A DNA stretch of 64,000 nt, from NCBI GenBank assembly GCA_023053545.1, contig JAKZAN010000004.1, positions 11,755,235-11,819,234 on the forward strand. The letters are read 5' to 3'. Under the pieces are notes generated by a model. It made no database searches, was not told where the DNA came from, and saw only the letters and a list, made by a program, of their open reading frames with translations. Position numbers and translations under genes: made by a program. Each line of letters begins with the position of its first letter. Within the stretch, counting starts at the first letter, position 1. This document shows positions 21,740-40,051 of this stretch, piece after piece. The stretch comes from Lepidurus packardi (Eukaryota > Arthropoda > Branchiopoda > Notostraca > Triopsidae).

Positions 21740-24700
21740 TTTGGCCGTAAATTTCCTTGATTATTTCCGTAATTATCTTACACACACAAACACACGCGAA
21801 ACAAAGAATCGCAACTATTTTAATTCGGAAAACACTAGGATTATTTGGTTCCTATTTCGTTTCTAAATTTCTGGATCCAATTTCTGTCTAATTTTTCAAG
21901 TCTTATTCTTTTTTCTCAAAAAAAGGCAATAATTGTCACTCTAACACCTTCTCAAATCCAACGCTGGATACTAACTGCCAGATTTTCGGCCAGGAAACGC
22001 GAGGTCCATCCATTCAACACTCCACATCCCGGTTAGTTTATCCCGCAAAAACGTGAAGCTCCAGGCTGTGAAAAAAGGGGCGGGTCCTGCTGTTTTTCTG
22101 GCTTACTAAGCCCCTTTAAACAGGGAACCAAAGCTGCGTAGCCTACTGACCGACAATTGTGTGGAAGACGCCACCTGTTTTTGTTCGCTGGCTTCTTTCT
22201 ATCACGAAACCCGAAACCAAACCAAAAAAGACAAAAAATCTGCGCGGCACTCACCAAAAGGACACAAACCCATCTGTGGCTGCTTGTGGAGAAAGATACG
22301 TTCAGTAATTAGCATCTTCCACCTCTCCCCAACCACAATTCCGTTGCCTTTCAATACATTCTTCGCTAATTGCGGAAGAATATGGTGAAACAGGCACCGA
22401 TCGAGTCCGTTGGAGACATTCCTACACATGTTGCTCGCGTCTCACATGACGCTTTCCGCTATGAACCATCAGTTCTCAAAACCTTGAGAATCATTTCCTA
22501 AAAAAAGGCAACGGTGCCTTTTGCCACAATCAATTACACCTAAAGTATGGGAAAAACGCGTCAAAAATTAAAATCTCGGCTTTTCTGGTAAAAAAAAATA
22601 CAGGGGAAGAAGGGGAGAAAAACGATAGAAAAAATGAAATAAATAAGAAGCAAACCATAGAAAATCTATGCACAAGTTCGGAATTTATGATTGATGGAGT
22701 AATTGCAGTATTTATAAAAAAAAAAAAACAATAATAAAAATAATAATAATAAATGAAAAATTAATAATATGCCTTAAAAATAGGAAAGATAGGAACGCAT
22801 AATAAAAACGCAAGTCTACAAAAAGACGCATACCGATATCTTACCTAGACAAACTTCGTCTAAAAAAACTACTCAAAACTCGAAAAAAAAAATAAGAAAT
22901 CGCGTTCAAGAGAAAAAAAACGAGAAATTTCTTCTAATGCAATTAATTATAATATTGTGTTATAAAGGAAAATAGAGCATAGAGCGAACGATATTTATGC
23001 ACTATTGCATTTGCCAAACCCATGAAATGACTCCTTTCCCAAAAAAAAATCCCGTAAAAACACAGCAAAATAAAAGAGAGCGAAAAGCAGTAAAATAGGA
23101 CATTTCTTTTATGAAACTGAACGTAATAAAATAAAAAGAAAGAGCAACAGCGAGCTAATAAACGTGAAATAGCACGAAATAATATAAAAATAAAGATCAA
23201 ACGCAAGCAATAAACGTGAAATAGCAAGAAAAGACCCTTTTAAATAACTCGGTCTAAATGACAACATTGGCTACAGTGAAATAAATACAATTTATAATAT
23301 AATAGCAATAATAAACTATCGAGAAGAAACCGTTCAAAACTCTAGTAACTAACCCAAAAGTCGCAAATGGAACATATTGAGACATACACACAAGGATTTA
23401 ATACGGCTTAAGCACTTTTGAATCTCGTTGGCGCTTAACCAATGAGAAGAGACCCTTTAAACTCGAAAATCTATTGGTCCCTTATAAGATTATGGACTTG
23501 TCGTCCTTATGTCGGGGTCCGGCGTCCTTATGTCGGGGCCCAGCGTCCTTATGTCGGGGCCCAGGGTCCTAGTGGCAGGTACACAGTCATTTTTCGCTTT
23601 GCCCCCGTCTACGGACCCCGACACAACGACTTCGGACCTTAGCAGCACTACAAATGTACGTCACTAGGACATGAACCCCAACTTAAGGACTAGGTTTGGT
23701 TAGGGTAGTCCTTAAGTCGGCTTTCGTAGTCCTTCTGACGTACTTTTTAATACGGCTTAGGTACCTTTTAATCAATTTTAACCGTTGGCTTAACCAATGA
23801 GAAGATACCCTTTAAACTTGAAAATTCATTGGTTCCTTACACGATTGTGGACTTGTCGTCCTTATGTCGGGGTCCAGCGTCCTTATGTCGGGGCCCAGCG
23901 TCCTTATGTCGGGGCCCAGGGTCCTAGTGGCAGGTACACAGTCATTTTTCGCTTTGCCCCCGTCTACGGACCCCGACACAACGACTTCGGACCTTAGCAG
24001 CACTACAAATGTACGTCACTAGGACATGAACCCCAACTTAAGGACTAGGTTTGGTTAGGGTAGTCCTTAAGTCGGCTTTCGTAGTCCTTCTGACGTACTT
24101 TTTAATACGGCTTAGGTACCTTTTAATCAATTTTAACCGTTGGCTTAACCAATGAGAAGATACCCTTTAAACTTGAAAATTCATTGGTTCCTTACACGAT
24201 TGTGGACTTGTCGTCCTTATGTCGGGGTCCAGCGTCCTTATGTCGGGGCCCAGCGTCCTTATGTCGGGGCCCAGGGTCCTAGTGGCAGGTACACAGTCAT
24301 TTTTCGCTTTGCCCCCGTCTACGGACCCCGACACAACGACTTCGGACCTTAGCAGCACTACAAATGTACGTCACTAGGACATGAACCCCAACTTAAGGAC
24401 TAGGTTTGGTTAGGGTAGTCCTTAAGTCGGCTTTCGTAGTCCTTCTGACGTACTTTTTAATACGGCTTAGGCACCTTTTAATCAATTTTAACCGTTGGCT
24501 TAACCAATGAGAAGATACAGTTTAAACTCGAAAATCTATTGGTTCCTTATAAGATTATGGACTTGTCGTCCTTCTGTCGGGGTCCGGCGTCCTAGTGTCG
24601 GGTACACGGAAGTCATTATTCGCGTTGCCCCCAACAATAGTCTACGGACCGCGACACAACGACTTTAGCAGCACTACAAATTTACGTCACAAGAACATGA

Positions 24701-25763
24701 ACCCCAACTTAACGACTAGGTTTGGTACGGAGTGTGTAGTCCTTCTGACGTATTTTTTAATACGGCTTAGGCACCTTTTAATCTCGTGCGCTTAAGCAAT
24801 GAGACTTTTTTAACTTAAAACGAGTTGAAAAAGTCTTAATCCTGGAATCGTAGAAATTTAGACAAAGCAAAGGTAGTAAGCGGAGAAAAGATAATCGCGG
24901 AGTAAAGATAGTAAGCGGAGAAAATGGTAAAAGCGAGAAAATAAAAAGGAAACGAAATAATAACAGTTCATAGAAAATACGAAGAAATATCAAGCGAAGA
25001 GTAATGAAGCCGTACTACTTTTTAAAAACGATGTTTTTATTACCTCCATAATGCGTAACGCTTTGTCACACAACTACCCAATGCACTCTTAGTTGTTTTT
25101 TTCAGTAAATCCCTTACAAAATAATCTTCCATTCAAACCCAAAAAACTGAAGGTAAAAGGAGGCGCTTGAGCCCAGTGAAACAAGGAAGGTTATCACAGC
25201 CAACATCTTCACACCTTTCCTTTCTTAGGGCGTTTCTTTATACCACGACAATAATGCTACAGAACAACACGCCTCCTTTGATCTCAGTTTCTTCTTCGCT
25301 CACACCAATGTTCCCCCCTAAACGCAATAAACTTTTTGGCCACGCAAAAGTTACAAGATAATTTGCGCCCAAAATATCGAAAATTCGGACGCAAAGATAC
25401 GCCAAAAAAAGGTCACTTTTACGGGCATTTTCCTCGTCCATACAACTCTTTGTAACTGTTTTTTTTTATAAGTGTAATTACAAAATTTAAAGTGTCCCCA
25501 AGCTATTTCTCTCCTCCACAGCCCAAGTAAACTCACTTTCCCACCAATAATGACCGTTTTTTAACGGCAAATTTGTCAAAAAGGAAACAGAAGAGTATGA
25601 GACAAGAGAAAGAGAAAGTAAGGGGCGGGGCTTCGCTGGGTGAACTATATACAATCGCGAAGGTCCCCCAGAAGAGATAAATCCACAAAGACTACGCCCT
25701 CTTGGCATGATTCTGCTTTTTTTTTCAACATTGTTGAACGTCTTTTTTGATCTTCATTCTTCT
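21740..25763. other. Gene-poor spacer between tetraspanin and USP10
   Basis: Left end: upstream region of the tetraspanin; a noncoding first exon may hide in the less AT-rich stretch at 22.0-22.5 kb. Then AT-rich low-complexity DNA (22.5-23.4 kb), the 355-base satellite, more low-complexity DNA, and the 3' flank of USP10 (25.1-25.76 kb). The ORFs of about 66 residues repeating every 355 bases are satellite by-products. Confidence 0.55.
23395..24790. repeat. 355-base satellite, three full copies and one degenerate copy
   Basis: Units begin near 23395, 23751, 24106 and 24461. By eye copies two and three look identical over almost all 355 bases. Each full unit has three inner repeats of GTCCTTATGTCGGGG. 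It also has an 11-base inverted pair (TGTCGGGGTCC and GGACCCCGACA) and a hairpin with a perfect 10-base stem (CTTAAGGACT/AGTCCTTAAG, 23682-23716 in copy one). The loop contains GGTTTGGTTAGGG. The last copy lost parts of these. Confidence 0.9.
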
Positions 25764-28700
25764 TTACTTTGAAGGATCGGGACGACGGTAGAAGAGCAGG
25801 TAGGGCATACGAGGCGGGTTATACTTGTGCAGATTGGCATCGCACAAAGACTTGACCGAGGAATCATCAAAGCGAAGCCACGCCCCTAAGCCTGGGTGGT
25901 AGACGTCGCTCACGTAATGTCCTTTGGTCGCTTCTTTGCCGTCGTGATACACCACTGCAAACAACTTGTACTGTCGATGCCTGTCCTTGACTTTGGCCCT
26001 CACACTGGGCGACAAGAAATCTGCACAAATCAAACATGTCGAAATTAGTACAAAACTTCAGAATTTACCCCATCTTACGTTTAAATCTTTCTCCAATTAT
26101 AACACACTGCTTTAAAGTAAACATAGAACAAAAAAGAGCTTCCCAAGATCAGAATTCTAATTAGACAATAATGGCAGAAACTAAAAGACTTAAGTGCACA
26201 ATTACAAAAGTGTTATTACAAAAGTTTAACTTTTTAGTTTCAAAACCATTAAGGATCAAATTAGTCTATTACGCAATACAATAATAAGAGAATCTAGAAA
26301 AACGGAAGGTGTAACTAGCCGGAAAAAACAAAAAAATAAATAAAAAAAACGAGAAAGAATAGAATTTTAATAGAAAGGAATGTGGCTACTATTCCTTTGG
26401 CATTTGCCATTGAAAGTAGACAAATGCCATACACATGAGTAGCGAGTACGTGCTGTACCCATCGTATGCACACCGAGGTAGTAAGTGAACGCCCACCTCA
26501 GACGGCTTAATTAATGGGGTGAAATAACGTCAAAAACCGGGGTTGCTTGTTTACCTTTGTTCAACTCCAGGTCAACTGAAAAGTCAATACGTTTGATGAG
26601 CTTCTGTATGCCAGCACCACCTTGCGCCTGTGCTGTCTGGTCGTAGACGAAGCATTTCAGGTGCAAAAGCAAGACTGGGGGTAGCTCCTCCAACGTAGTT
26701 TGACGAGTTGCTTCCACTTCGGCGCCTGTACGCGAACAAGTGAAGCCTTGCAAAGCTTCTCGGGCCACTAAAGCTTCCAGGGCTTGCTGAACTGAAGTTA
26801 CTCGTTCATTCTATTCAATACAAACAAATTCCATTAACAAAACCGTTCTTAATAAATTTCATTACCAAAACAGTAACAAAATCATATTCTTCATTAACTC
26901 CATCATGTTCTAAAACGCCTCAAAAATACGAAATGTAATTTGCGAAGTTAATCTCAGAATCTATAAATGGGGATGAACCAAATCCAACTCCTTGAATAAT
27001 CGACGAAAATCCCTTAAATTAGAACGAAATCGATCGAACTTCCTCAAACCTGCAAAAAATGATACGAAACCAAAACGAAAGCGCAATTATTCCTTCAAAA
27101 GCTACAGAAATCCCCAAAATTAGAACGAATCTACTGTCGAATGACTGTACTGAATCGAAGTACGGTACTCATTCGAATCGAATGTACTGAATGATTTCCG
27201 AACGTTTTCCGAAGAAAATCAAGGAGCAAAATGTGAGTTGCAAAGTCTAAGAGTCCAAGAAAAAACCCGGATTCCACTCTCAGCAACCAGGACCTCATTA
27301 AGAAGCAGAGCTTAGAACAAGCCCCGCCTCTCCAAGGCGATTACTCTCCCACGTGTGTAACGCGATGATAATCAGATACGATTTCCGCCGCTGACTGACA
27401 TGTGGTTTGACCAAAAGATACCTTTCAACCCTCTTTGTAGCCCAAATAAAATGAATAATAAGAATAAAATGAAAATAGTATCATACCTGAATGTCTAACT
27501 GAAGGGAGAAGAAAGGCTGCAACGTGGCCGTAGGAGATCCGCCCGAATGGGTCACAGCAGAGCGCATTTGGCCCAAAAAGAGATCCGAAATTGGCGTTCG
27601 ACTAAAACTGGCTGATCTGGTCACCATTCCCTTGTTCTTGGGACCAATGAGCTTCCATTCCTCATCGTCTTGAGAGACAACCTGGGCGGCTGCCTCAGCA
27701 CGAACCTCGGTAGGCGTGGCTGCTTTAGGAGGTGCAGCGGTCACATGCGTCTCTTTCTGGGCCAGTTTGATAACTTCCGACATTTCATCATGTAAACCAT
27801 TGAGTAAGCAGGACAAAAACTCCTCGGCGTCTTCCTGCCGACCTTCAACCTTGAAAGTCTCGCTTCGGATGCAGCTGAGCATGCGATGGACCGCTCCTGG
27901 CTCCAAATTAGCTCCACACGGTACTTCTTCCTTCTTAGCGCCATTCGCTCTTTCTTTCTTGGCTGCTTTTCCACTTATCGCCAATGCCAGGGGCAAGGTC
28001 TCAAACTGCGCCGCAAAATCCACCCTAATTCATCCGAAAACCCCCAAAAATTGCCATTAATTACACAGAATCTGCACTTCAATCAATGTATCAGTTACTA
28101 AATTAATCACTAAAGTCCTCAGCAGCAGGCGAAAGACATCGGAAGCACCGCCAAACGTCCCTCCTTTGGAAACTCTTCAAAATAAAGAATCGTCGTGGAC
28201 AGACTAGTCTGAATTGAGTTGTGAAAGGGTTAAAAACCCTTCCATCTTGCAAATTACACTCAAAAAGCTAGCCACGGAGACCTTCCAACCTCGGAACTGC
28301 TTATCACCTCAAGGTTTTAACGAAAAAACCCGTCTTGGGAATGGAAGCCGAACCGAGGGATGACCAAAATAGTCGTTTCTATTTCTCCGCGCCCCCTTGG
28401 ATTCCGAGGGCCGTCCTGCTAGAACGTTCAGTGCAGAAAAAACCCCAACGAGGTTACTCTACAACCGGGCTCTTCTCTCAGACCTTCCCGAGAACTCTCG
28501 TCACCTTTTAGGCCAAAGACAACAAGGAATTCCCAAATGCAAGCTTGTCCACGACGATCAATTACAACGAAGCATTCTTCAAGGAGAGAAAAGGCAGTTC
28601 ATCCGAGACTTCTTAACACGGAAAAACCCACCTGGCAGCTCATCCTAGAACTTGCCCCTTCATACGAACTTAAAACAAATAAAAAATACAATAAAAAACC

Positions 28701-31700
28701 TGAGAAAAATACGAATCAATGAAACTTACATGCTGTCAATAATGGGCGTGGTCGACTCATTGGTCCGCATCGCCATAACAGGACTCAACGCACGCATGAG
28801 ATTGACGAAAGCTGGACAAGCCAACAAAGCTTGCAAAGTGGCGTTAATGTAACACCAATTGCCTTTATTGGTCAATCCACGGGGCATCAGCGAGACAGGG
28901 GCGTGGTTTAACGCATTATCGACGAGTTGCGCTCCCAATTGTCGTGCGAACGCTTCATCTTCGCCTGATCCAGCCAGTTTGATGGCTTCTAGCGGCGCCG
29001 ACAAGGATTTGTGGCTGGAATTCGCCACAAAAGGCTCCACACGTGCCAAAGGCTTCTCAGGGGGCGGAGCTACGGTGTATGGGACAACAGACGGAGTGTT
29101 GGGTGACAGAGCCGGTGTAGACGCCCCTCCGGATTTGAATAAACTCGCCCAAGATCGCCCTGCTCCTCCACTGGGCACCGGTGAAGCTGTTGGAACCGGA
29201 GAAACGGTTTCCAATTCGACAATTGGCTTAATTACGGGTTCAATTACTGGCGGAGGTTGCGTTACTTCGATTTCCTTCGGAATGGGGTCGATTTCGAACG
29301 ATTCTGGTTCCTTTTCGACCAAGATTGGAGCTTCTACAGCAGGATTGGGTGCGATGTAGTTGGAAGGACTGACGTTTTCGTCAGAAGTTATGCTGACTTG
29401 TTCCAAATATTCCTCTACTCCTTCTCCCATAACAGTCCCGAAAGAAACCTCCACTCGGTGGTCCGGAGCGACGTAAGGAGGCAGTAGAATACCCGGCGAG
29501 GCGGCGTTGTCTGGAAGAATAGGCGCTGCCTGGTGCTCTAATGACGTCATAGGCTCCGGATAGGGATGAACCGCCTGATGATGGGTGTTCACATGGGGAG
29601 TGGGATAGACTGGCATGTAAAAGTAAGGCTGTTGGATGACAAAAGGAGCTCCCGTGGCTGTCTGGGCCGTGTGTTGGTAGTAATGCTGGCCAGTGACGTA
29701 AGAAGCGGTTCCAGGCGTTCCTTGGAAGGATAGACTGGCCGCCACTCCGCCATAAGCGCTGTGGGGGGGCATACTGTACCCAGCAGGCATTGAAACGGCG
29801 CCTGAGCTCATATGGTACGCATCCTTGGTGCCTGGAGGGGGTCCGCGTTTGGTCGGGGAAACGGAAGGCATTCCTCGACGCTGACCAGCAGCTGCGTTGG
29901 GAGGCATTTTGTCGTTTTTCTCGGGACTGTAAGGGCGGGGCATACTGGCAGGCGGAGGACCTGGTTGGGTCGTGTAAGGGACATGGTGCATGCCATGATG
30001 GACGTTGACGTTAGCTGTCATGTTGTTGACGTAAACGTTGGGAGTCATGGGACTCATGATGGAAGGGCCGCCGTACGGAAAGTGTTGAGAGATGTAGTAG
30101 AATTGGCTGGAAGGATGCGTGGTAGAGCTAGGAGGGGGAGGAGCGTATGAATGAACAGATGGAACGCTGGCGAGAGACGTTACGATCGTCGCGGGGGCAG
30201 TAAACGCTGGAGGCTGAGAGGAGGCAACTGGATAGGCAAAGCCATGATCTTGACTTTGCATTCCTAGTGAAAGAATTTTAAGAAAGAATTAGTTTAAAAT
30301 GAAGACAGGATGGATAATCTAAGACAGTGCGTGCGAATGATTTCAGGTAAGGTTCTCGTCAATGAAATTCCGAATAGGTGTCAGAAAAGAATTGGTATTG
30401 GTCTCATCAGGTTAACAAAAGCACGAACTACATCGAGTATTGTTTAAGGACCCATTTATCTAATCACTTACAAATATCTAATAACTTTCGAATCTCCATT
30501 CCTTCTGCTAAGCATTTTATTCATTTATCATGGAAAAAATGCGCAAATGAAATGAACAATTCAAGAAACTAAACAAAATATAATGGCATTGTTGAATAGA
30601 ACTTATTATAAATACAAAATAATTGAATTATGAATTTTCTGTTCCAAAATTCATATGAATTTTCTCTAAAAAAATTAAAAATTCTTAAACAATTCAAGAT
30701 ACTAAACAAAAAATAATGGCATTGTTGAATAGAAATGCAATTATTATAAATACAAAATAAATGAAATAATTGAATTATGAATTTTCTGTACCAAAATTCC
30801 TATGAATTTTCTCTACAAAAATTAAACATGCCTAAACAATTCAAGAAACTAAAGAAAAAATAATGGCATTGTTGAATAGAAATTATTATAAATACAAAAT
30901 AAATGAAATAATTGAATTGTGAATTTTCTGTACCAAAATTCCTATGAATTTTCTCTAAAAAAAATGACTAAACAAAACAACTAAACAAAAAGAATAAAAA
31001 AAATCCTAAACAATTCAAGAAACTAAAAAAAATAATGGCACTGTTGAATAGAAATGATAATAAATACAAAATAAATGAAATAATTTGAATTATGAATTTT
31101 CTGTATCAAAATTCCTATGAACTTTCTCTAAAAAATGAAAAATTCCTAAAAACCATTATCCTTTTTAGGTGAAAAGAGATAAAAGTACATTCTTCAAATC
31201 CGGGTTTCGCTGTATTCCCTGCTAATGGTATTAGGGTCCCCAAGCAATACGCTAGATTCTCGTCAAGGATAAAAAAAGGGAGAAGAACATGTTTACCTGT
31301 GTCCAGCAATGTAGATTTGCTCCCATTTCCATCTTTGCTTTTGGTAGCGGGTTGATCCCAAGGGAACTGAACAGCGGAGGCTTGACTTGGCCTTTCTACA
31401 CCTAGATTGAAGAAAACTAATTACTTTCTATGGTAGACTAAAAGGGTAAACACTATCGCAAACAGGATATTGAAAACTTCAGATTAAATTCTCGTCAAAG
31501 ATATTTCCGAATAGGTGTCAGAAAAGAATTATAATTGTTACATCACTTTCTACTTTCCAAAGTTTATTGGAATTTTTGTTCCCATTTTGATTAAAAGATC
31601 TAATTACCCGTGCTTGGCAATAAAGGCTTGACTACATCTCTGCTCCGGGTAGTGTTCTGGTCCCAAGGAAATTGGGTGTCGCAGGTGGAAGTTGTCAGTA

Positions 31701-32302
31701 AGGCTTGGATGAATGCCGACTCATCTTCGGAAACATCGTTTAGGTTCAGGAATTCTATGTCCTAAATTAAAGGTCCGGAATAGGGAAAAAAACTTTTGAG
31801 ATGTTGATAAAATATCATAATAAAAGCATTATAAAATGGCAAAGTCGCTAGCTAGACACATTTATGAAGGCTTCAGATTAAAAATTTTCTTCACAGAACG
31901 TTCTGAAGAGGTGAAATAACGCATCATTAGCCATGTTGTCTAGCGAGGCGCAATTTGTGCAAACGCAAAATACAGCTTTAAATTATACAAATAAACTCCT
32001 ATAATTACATTTAAACAATGCTAGTTGATATACTAGATTGATATTGGTGACACACGCAGTAAAATACGGTAAATAGAAACTACTGAATAAAAAAAACTTT
32101 GGCGTCACCACGCGGTCGCGCTGTGCCCGCCATTTGCAACACACCCGGCACCGCAACTTTGCTGTGACTAAACTGGTACTACTTATTTTATACCATTAAA
32201 ACCGAAATTGCGGGCACTTTTTTTGCGTGAAATCTTACAAATAAACTGTAGCTACATAAGATCAATAAGAACCAACTGTTTTACCTGTAATAAAGATCCC
32301 AT
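25764..32302 (-). CDS. USP10: USP10-family ubiquitin-specific protease, 953 residues
   Basis: A cysteine protease that removes ubiquitin from substrates; in animals USP10 acts on p53, on 40S ribosomal proteins and with G3BP. Exons: 32302-32285, 31761-31608, 31401-31297, 30263-28730, 28024-27487, 26810-26555, 26020-25764; phases agree. Residues 1 to about 550 are disordered and rich in Pro, Ser, Thr and Tyr. The catalytic domain follows: Cys box NKGNWCYINATLQALLACP (Cys about 563), then GRQEDAEEFLSCLLNGLH, ATLQPFFSLQLDIQ, LPPVLLLHLKCFVY, and the His box GKEATKGHYVSDVYH (His about 903) with the Asp in RFDDSSVKSL. All three catalytic residues are present. QFPWDQ occurs in both of the second and third exons. 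The FGDF-type G3BP motif expected near the N-terminus is not evident. The protein is longer than human USP10 because of the N-terminal region. Confidence 0.93.
30570..31140 (-). repeat. About 125-170-base repeat, four copies, in a USP10 intron
   Basis: AATAATGGCATTGTTGAATA recurs near 30580, 30712, 30857 and 31030 (the last with CACTG). Each is followed by ATGAATTTTCTGTACCAAAA-like and TCCTATGAATTTTCTCTA segments. Confidence 0.8.
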
Positions 32303-32648
32303 TTCGGTAATTCGGACCACATTTCACTAGACCGTCATTACCGCGCTCCACTTTACTTGTGGAAGAACATCGAGTGCCGCAGTCACTCGGTAGTCACTAG
32401 TGAAAGCGGAAAGGGAAGCGAAAAGCTCGTCTCCCATTGGTCCCCGCTATCGGACCTCGTGACGACCAAGTTCGTATGGCAAGGCTCCATACGACGAAGC
32501 GCAAGTCATCGACGGCTCGCTGGTCGAGTTCCGAACGGCGACTTGTAAATAAAATCACGTTTCAAAATAAAACGGTAAATAAAGCCATGATTTTTACGAT
32601 TTTCTTATGTCCAATTAATGTATGTATAATTCTAGAAACCCCCCAAAA
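32303..32648. promoter_or_regulatory. Shared head-to-head promoter region of USP10 and MRPL36
   Basis: The USP10 start codon (minus) and the MRPL36 start codon (plus) are only 346 bases apart. The middle is GC-richer than the surrounding introns and has a CCATTGG (CCAAT-type) box at about 32433. It also has an 8-base inverted pair TCGTATGG/CCATACGA near 32470-32493. A short 5' UTR intron for MRPL36 is possible (donor at about 32547, acceptor TTCTAG before 32635). Bidirectional use is inferred from the geometry. Confidence 0.55.
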
Positions 32649-33059
32649 ATGAATACGTTGCGTAGAAGTGCAACTAAATTGTTTCAAACGGTTTACTCCC
32701 AGCACGCAGCTATAAATCGGCCTTTTCAGCTCATTTCCTTCAGCTTACAACGGAATTTTACAGCGTTGGCGAACCCTTCAGTGGTCTTTAGCAACTCTTT
32801 AACATGGTTAGTGAGTAGCTCTGGGCCAGGAGCATTACTACGGCCACCCACACTGCCCAATCTCACCCCAAGTTGTGGATTCAAGCAAGCCGGCAAACTC
32901 AAGCGAAGATGCAAAGACTGCAAATTCGTCATGAGACAAGCCCGCTTGTACGTCATCTGTCCAACGCATCCTCGCCACAAACAAATGGCTATGCAGAAAC
33001 ACGAATCCAACACCTGGATGGTAACTAGTGCCAGTCAAGGACCGTTCCGGCCGTGGTAG
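32649..33059 (+). CDS. MRPL36: Mitochondrial ribosomal protein bL36m
   Basis: A single-exon gene of 136 residues. The C-terminus carries the bacterial-type L36 signature: [20 protein letters not shown] followed by [12 protein letters not shown], with the CxxC...C...H zinc-ribbon spacing. The N-terminal 80 or so residues are basic, Ser/Thr-rich and poor in acids ([16 protein letters not shown]), as expected for a mitochondrial import signal. It is a structural protein of the large mitoribosomal subunit. I chose the ATG at 32649; an in-frame ATG at 32622 lies upstream of a possible 5' UTR acceptor and would add nine residues. About 50 residues follow the L36 core start, including an unusual tail after HKQ ([13 protein letters not shown]). 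It is convergent with DHX38, with only 134 bases between stop codons. Confidence 0.92.
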   Translation: MNTLRRSATKLFQTVYSQHAAINRPFQLISFSLQRNFTALANPSVVFSNSLTWLVSSSGPGALLRPPTLPNLTPSCGFKQAGKLKRRCKDCKFVMRQARLYVICPTHPRHKQMAMQKHESNTWMVTSASQGPFRPW

Positions 33060-33193
33060 ACCCTTCTCTGTAACAAAATCCGCTTTATAGTCAATACATT
33101 CAACTCTCTGTATTACAACCTGCCGTGCGACGAAGCAAAAACGGTAGAAAAAACGCACAACCTCCTTCTAATGCTTCTTGCGTCTTTGCAGAG

Positions 33194-39190
<5,997 letters not shown>

Positions 39191-40051
39191 TTCCTGATTC
39201 TATATACCAAGCAACGCAAGAGTTAACAAAACAAAAGTTCAGAAATTTAAAATTAACTGTTGTGAAACACCGCGTTTGTTTATCAACTCATGCGATTCAT
39301 CTGCGAAAATGCACACCAGAGGAGTTTGCGCTATTCTCCCGCAAGAGTGCGGGCGAATAGAGTGCGGATAGCGACAAACGAGCGCGACAATAACGACAAA
39401 AGAGCGCGGGAGCCACAATGGCGGATGTGCTATAATTCGTTTATTTTTGAAATCGTGTAATTTTGCCAATGTTGCATTGAAATTCTATTAGTGTTATTAT
39501 GGTTTCGTTACTGTGTTGGTTATGTGCCTGTGGGACTTTTCGAACTCCTTTTTTATCAATAACGGAAGCTTTTCTTCAGCGCTTCCGACTTTACAGTCGA
39601 GAATCTCCAGAATCGTCTTCGTTTATGGAAGAAAATTATGTGCGGTTTATGTGCGACTAACTCGTAATGCTAACGTCATTATTTGAGTCCAAGGTACGTC
39701 AATTTGCCCTTTAATATTCGCAGTGGCGTCCCTTTCTTCCGCCGTTTTCCAGTGCCCGCCTTTAAAGCTGGCTCGCTATTGGCCGGCACCCAACGCTCCT
39801 CCTCTTCATCCGCTCTACGGGCAAAAACGTTCGATTTTCGCTATGTTGAACGGAAAACCATTATATGCATAAAATAAGTTACTCTATTCCTCAATTTATC
39901 TAGATTACATGAATAATTATGAATCTACGCAACCGAACCCGAATTATATATTAAAAAAAGAAATTAATCGACATTTCTGAACCGTGAAAGTAAGAGAAAA
40001 ATCCGTTTATTACGTAGAAAACACACGAAAAATATTACAAGGTACTCGTTC
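39191..40051. other. Spacer: DHX38 upstream region and TDRD12 3' end
   Basis: Two less AT-rich islands stand out. One is at 39.26-39.44 kb and holds ACAATGGCGGAT, a YY1/Pho-like core. The other, at 39.71-39.85 kb, holds CTATTGGCC, a CCAAT box on the other strand. They are candidates for the DHX38 promoter. The right end is the 3' UTR of the TDRD12-like gene. No ORF is supported. Confidence 0.5.
40006..40011 (-). terminator. Poly-A signal of the TDRD12-like gene
   Basis: AATAAA on the minus strand, about 41 bases downstream of the stop codon at 40052-40054. Confidence 0.5.

Noticed and set aside
23442..24358. Three equal 66-codon frames spaced by 355 bases
   Set aside because: They follow the satellite period and start at unrelated ATGs; nothing suggests translation.
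28397..28648. 83-codon plus-strand frame in a USP10 intron
   Set aside because: No recognisable domain and no copies elsewhere in the window; length is within chance for this less AT-rich intron.
28859..30150. Plus-strand open frames of up to 166 codons across the USP10 disordered exon
   Set aside because: They are shadows of the long, compositionally biased minus-strand exon, which carries the continuous USP10 frame.
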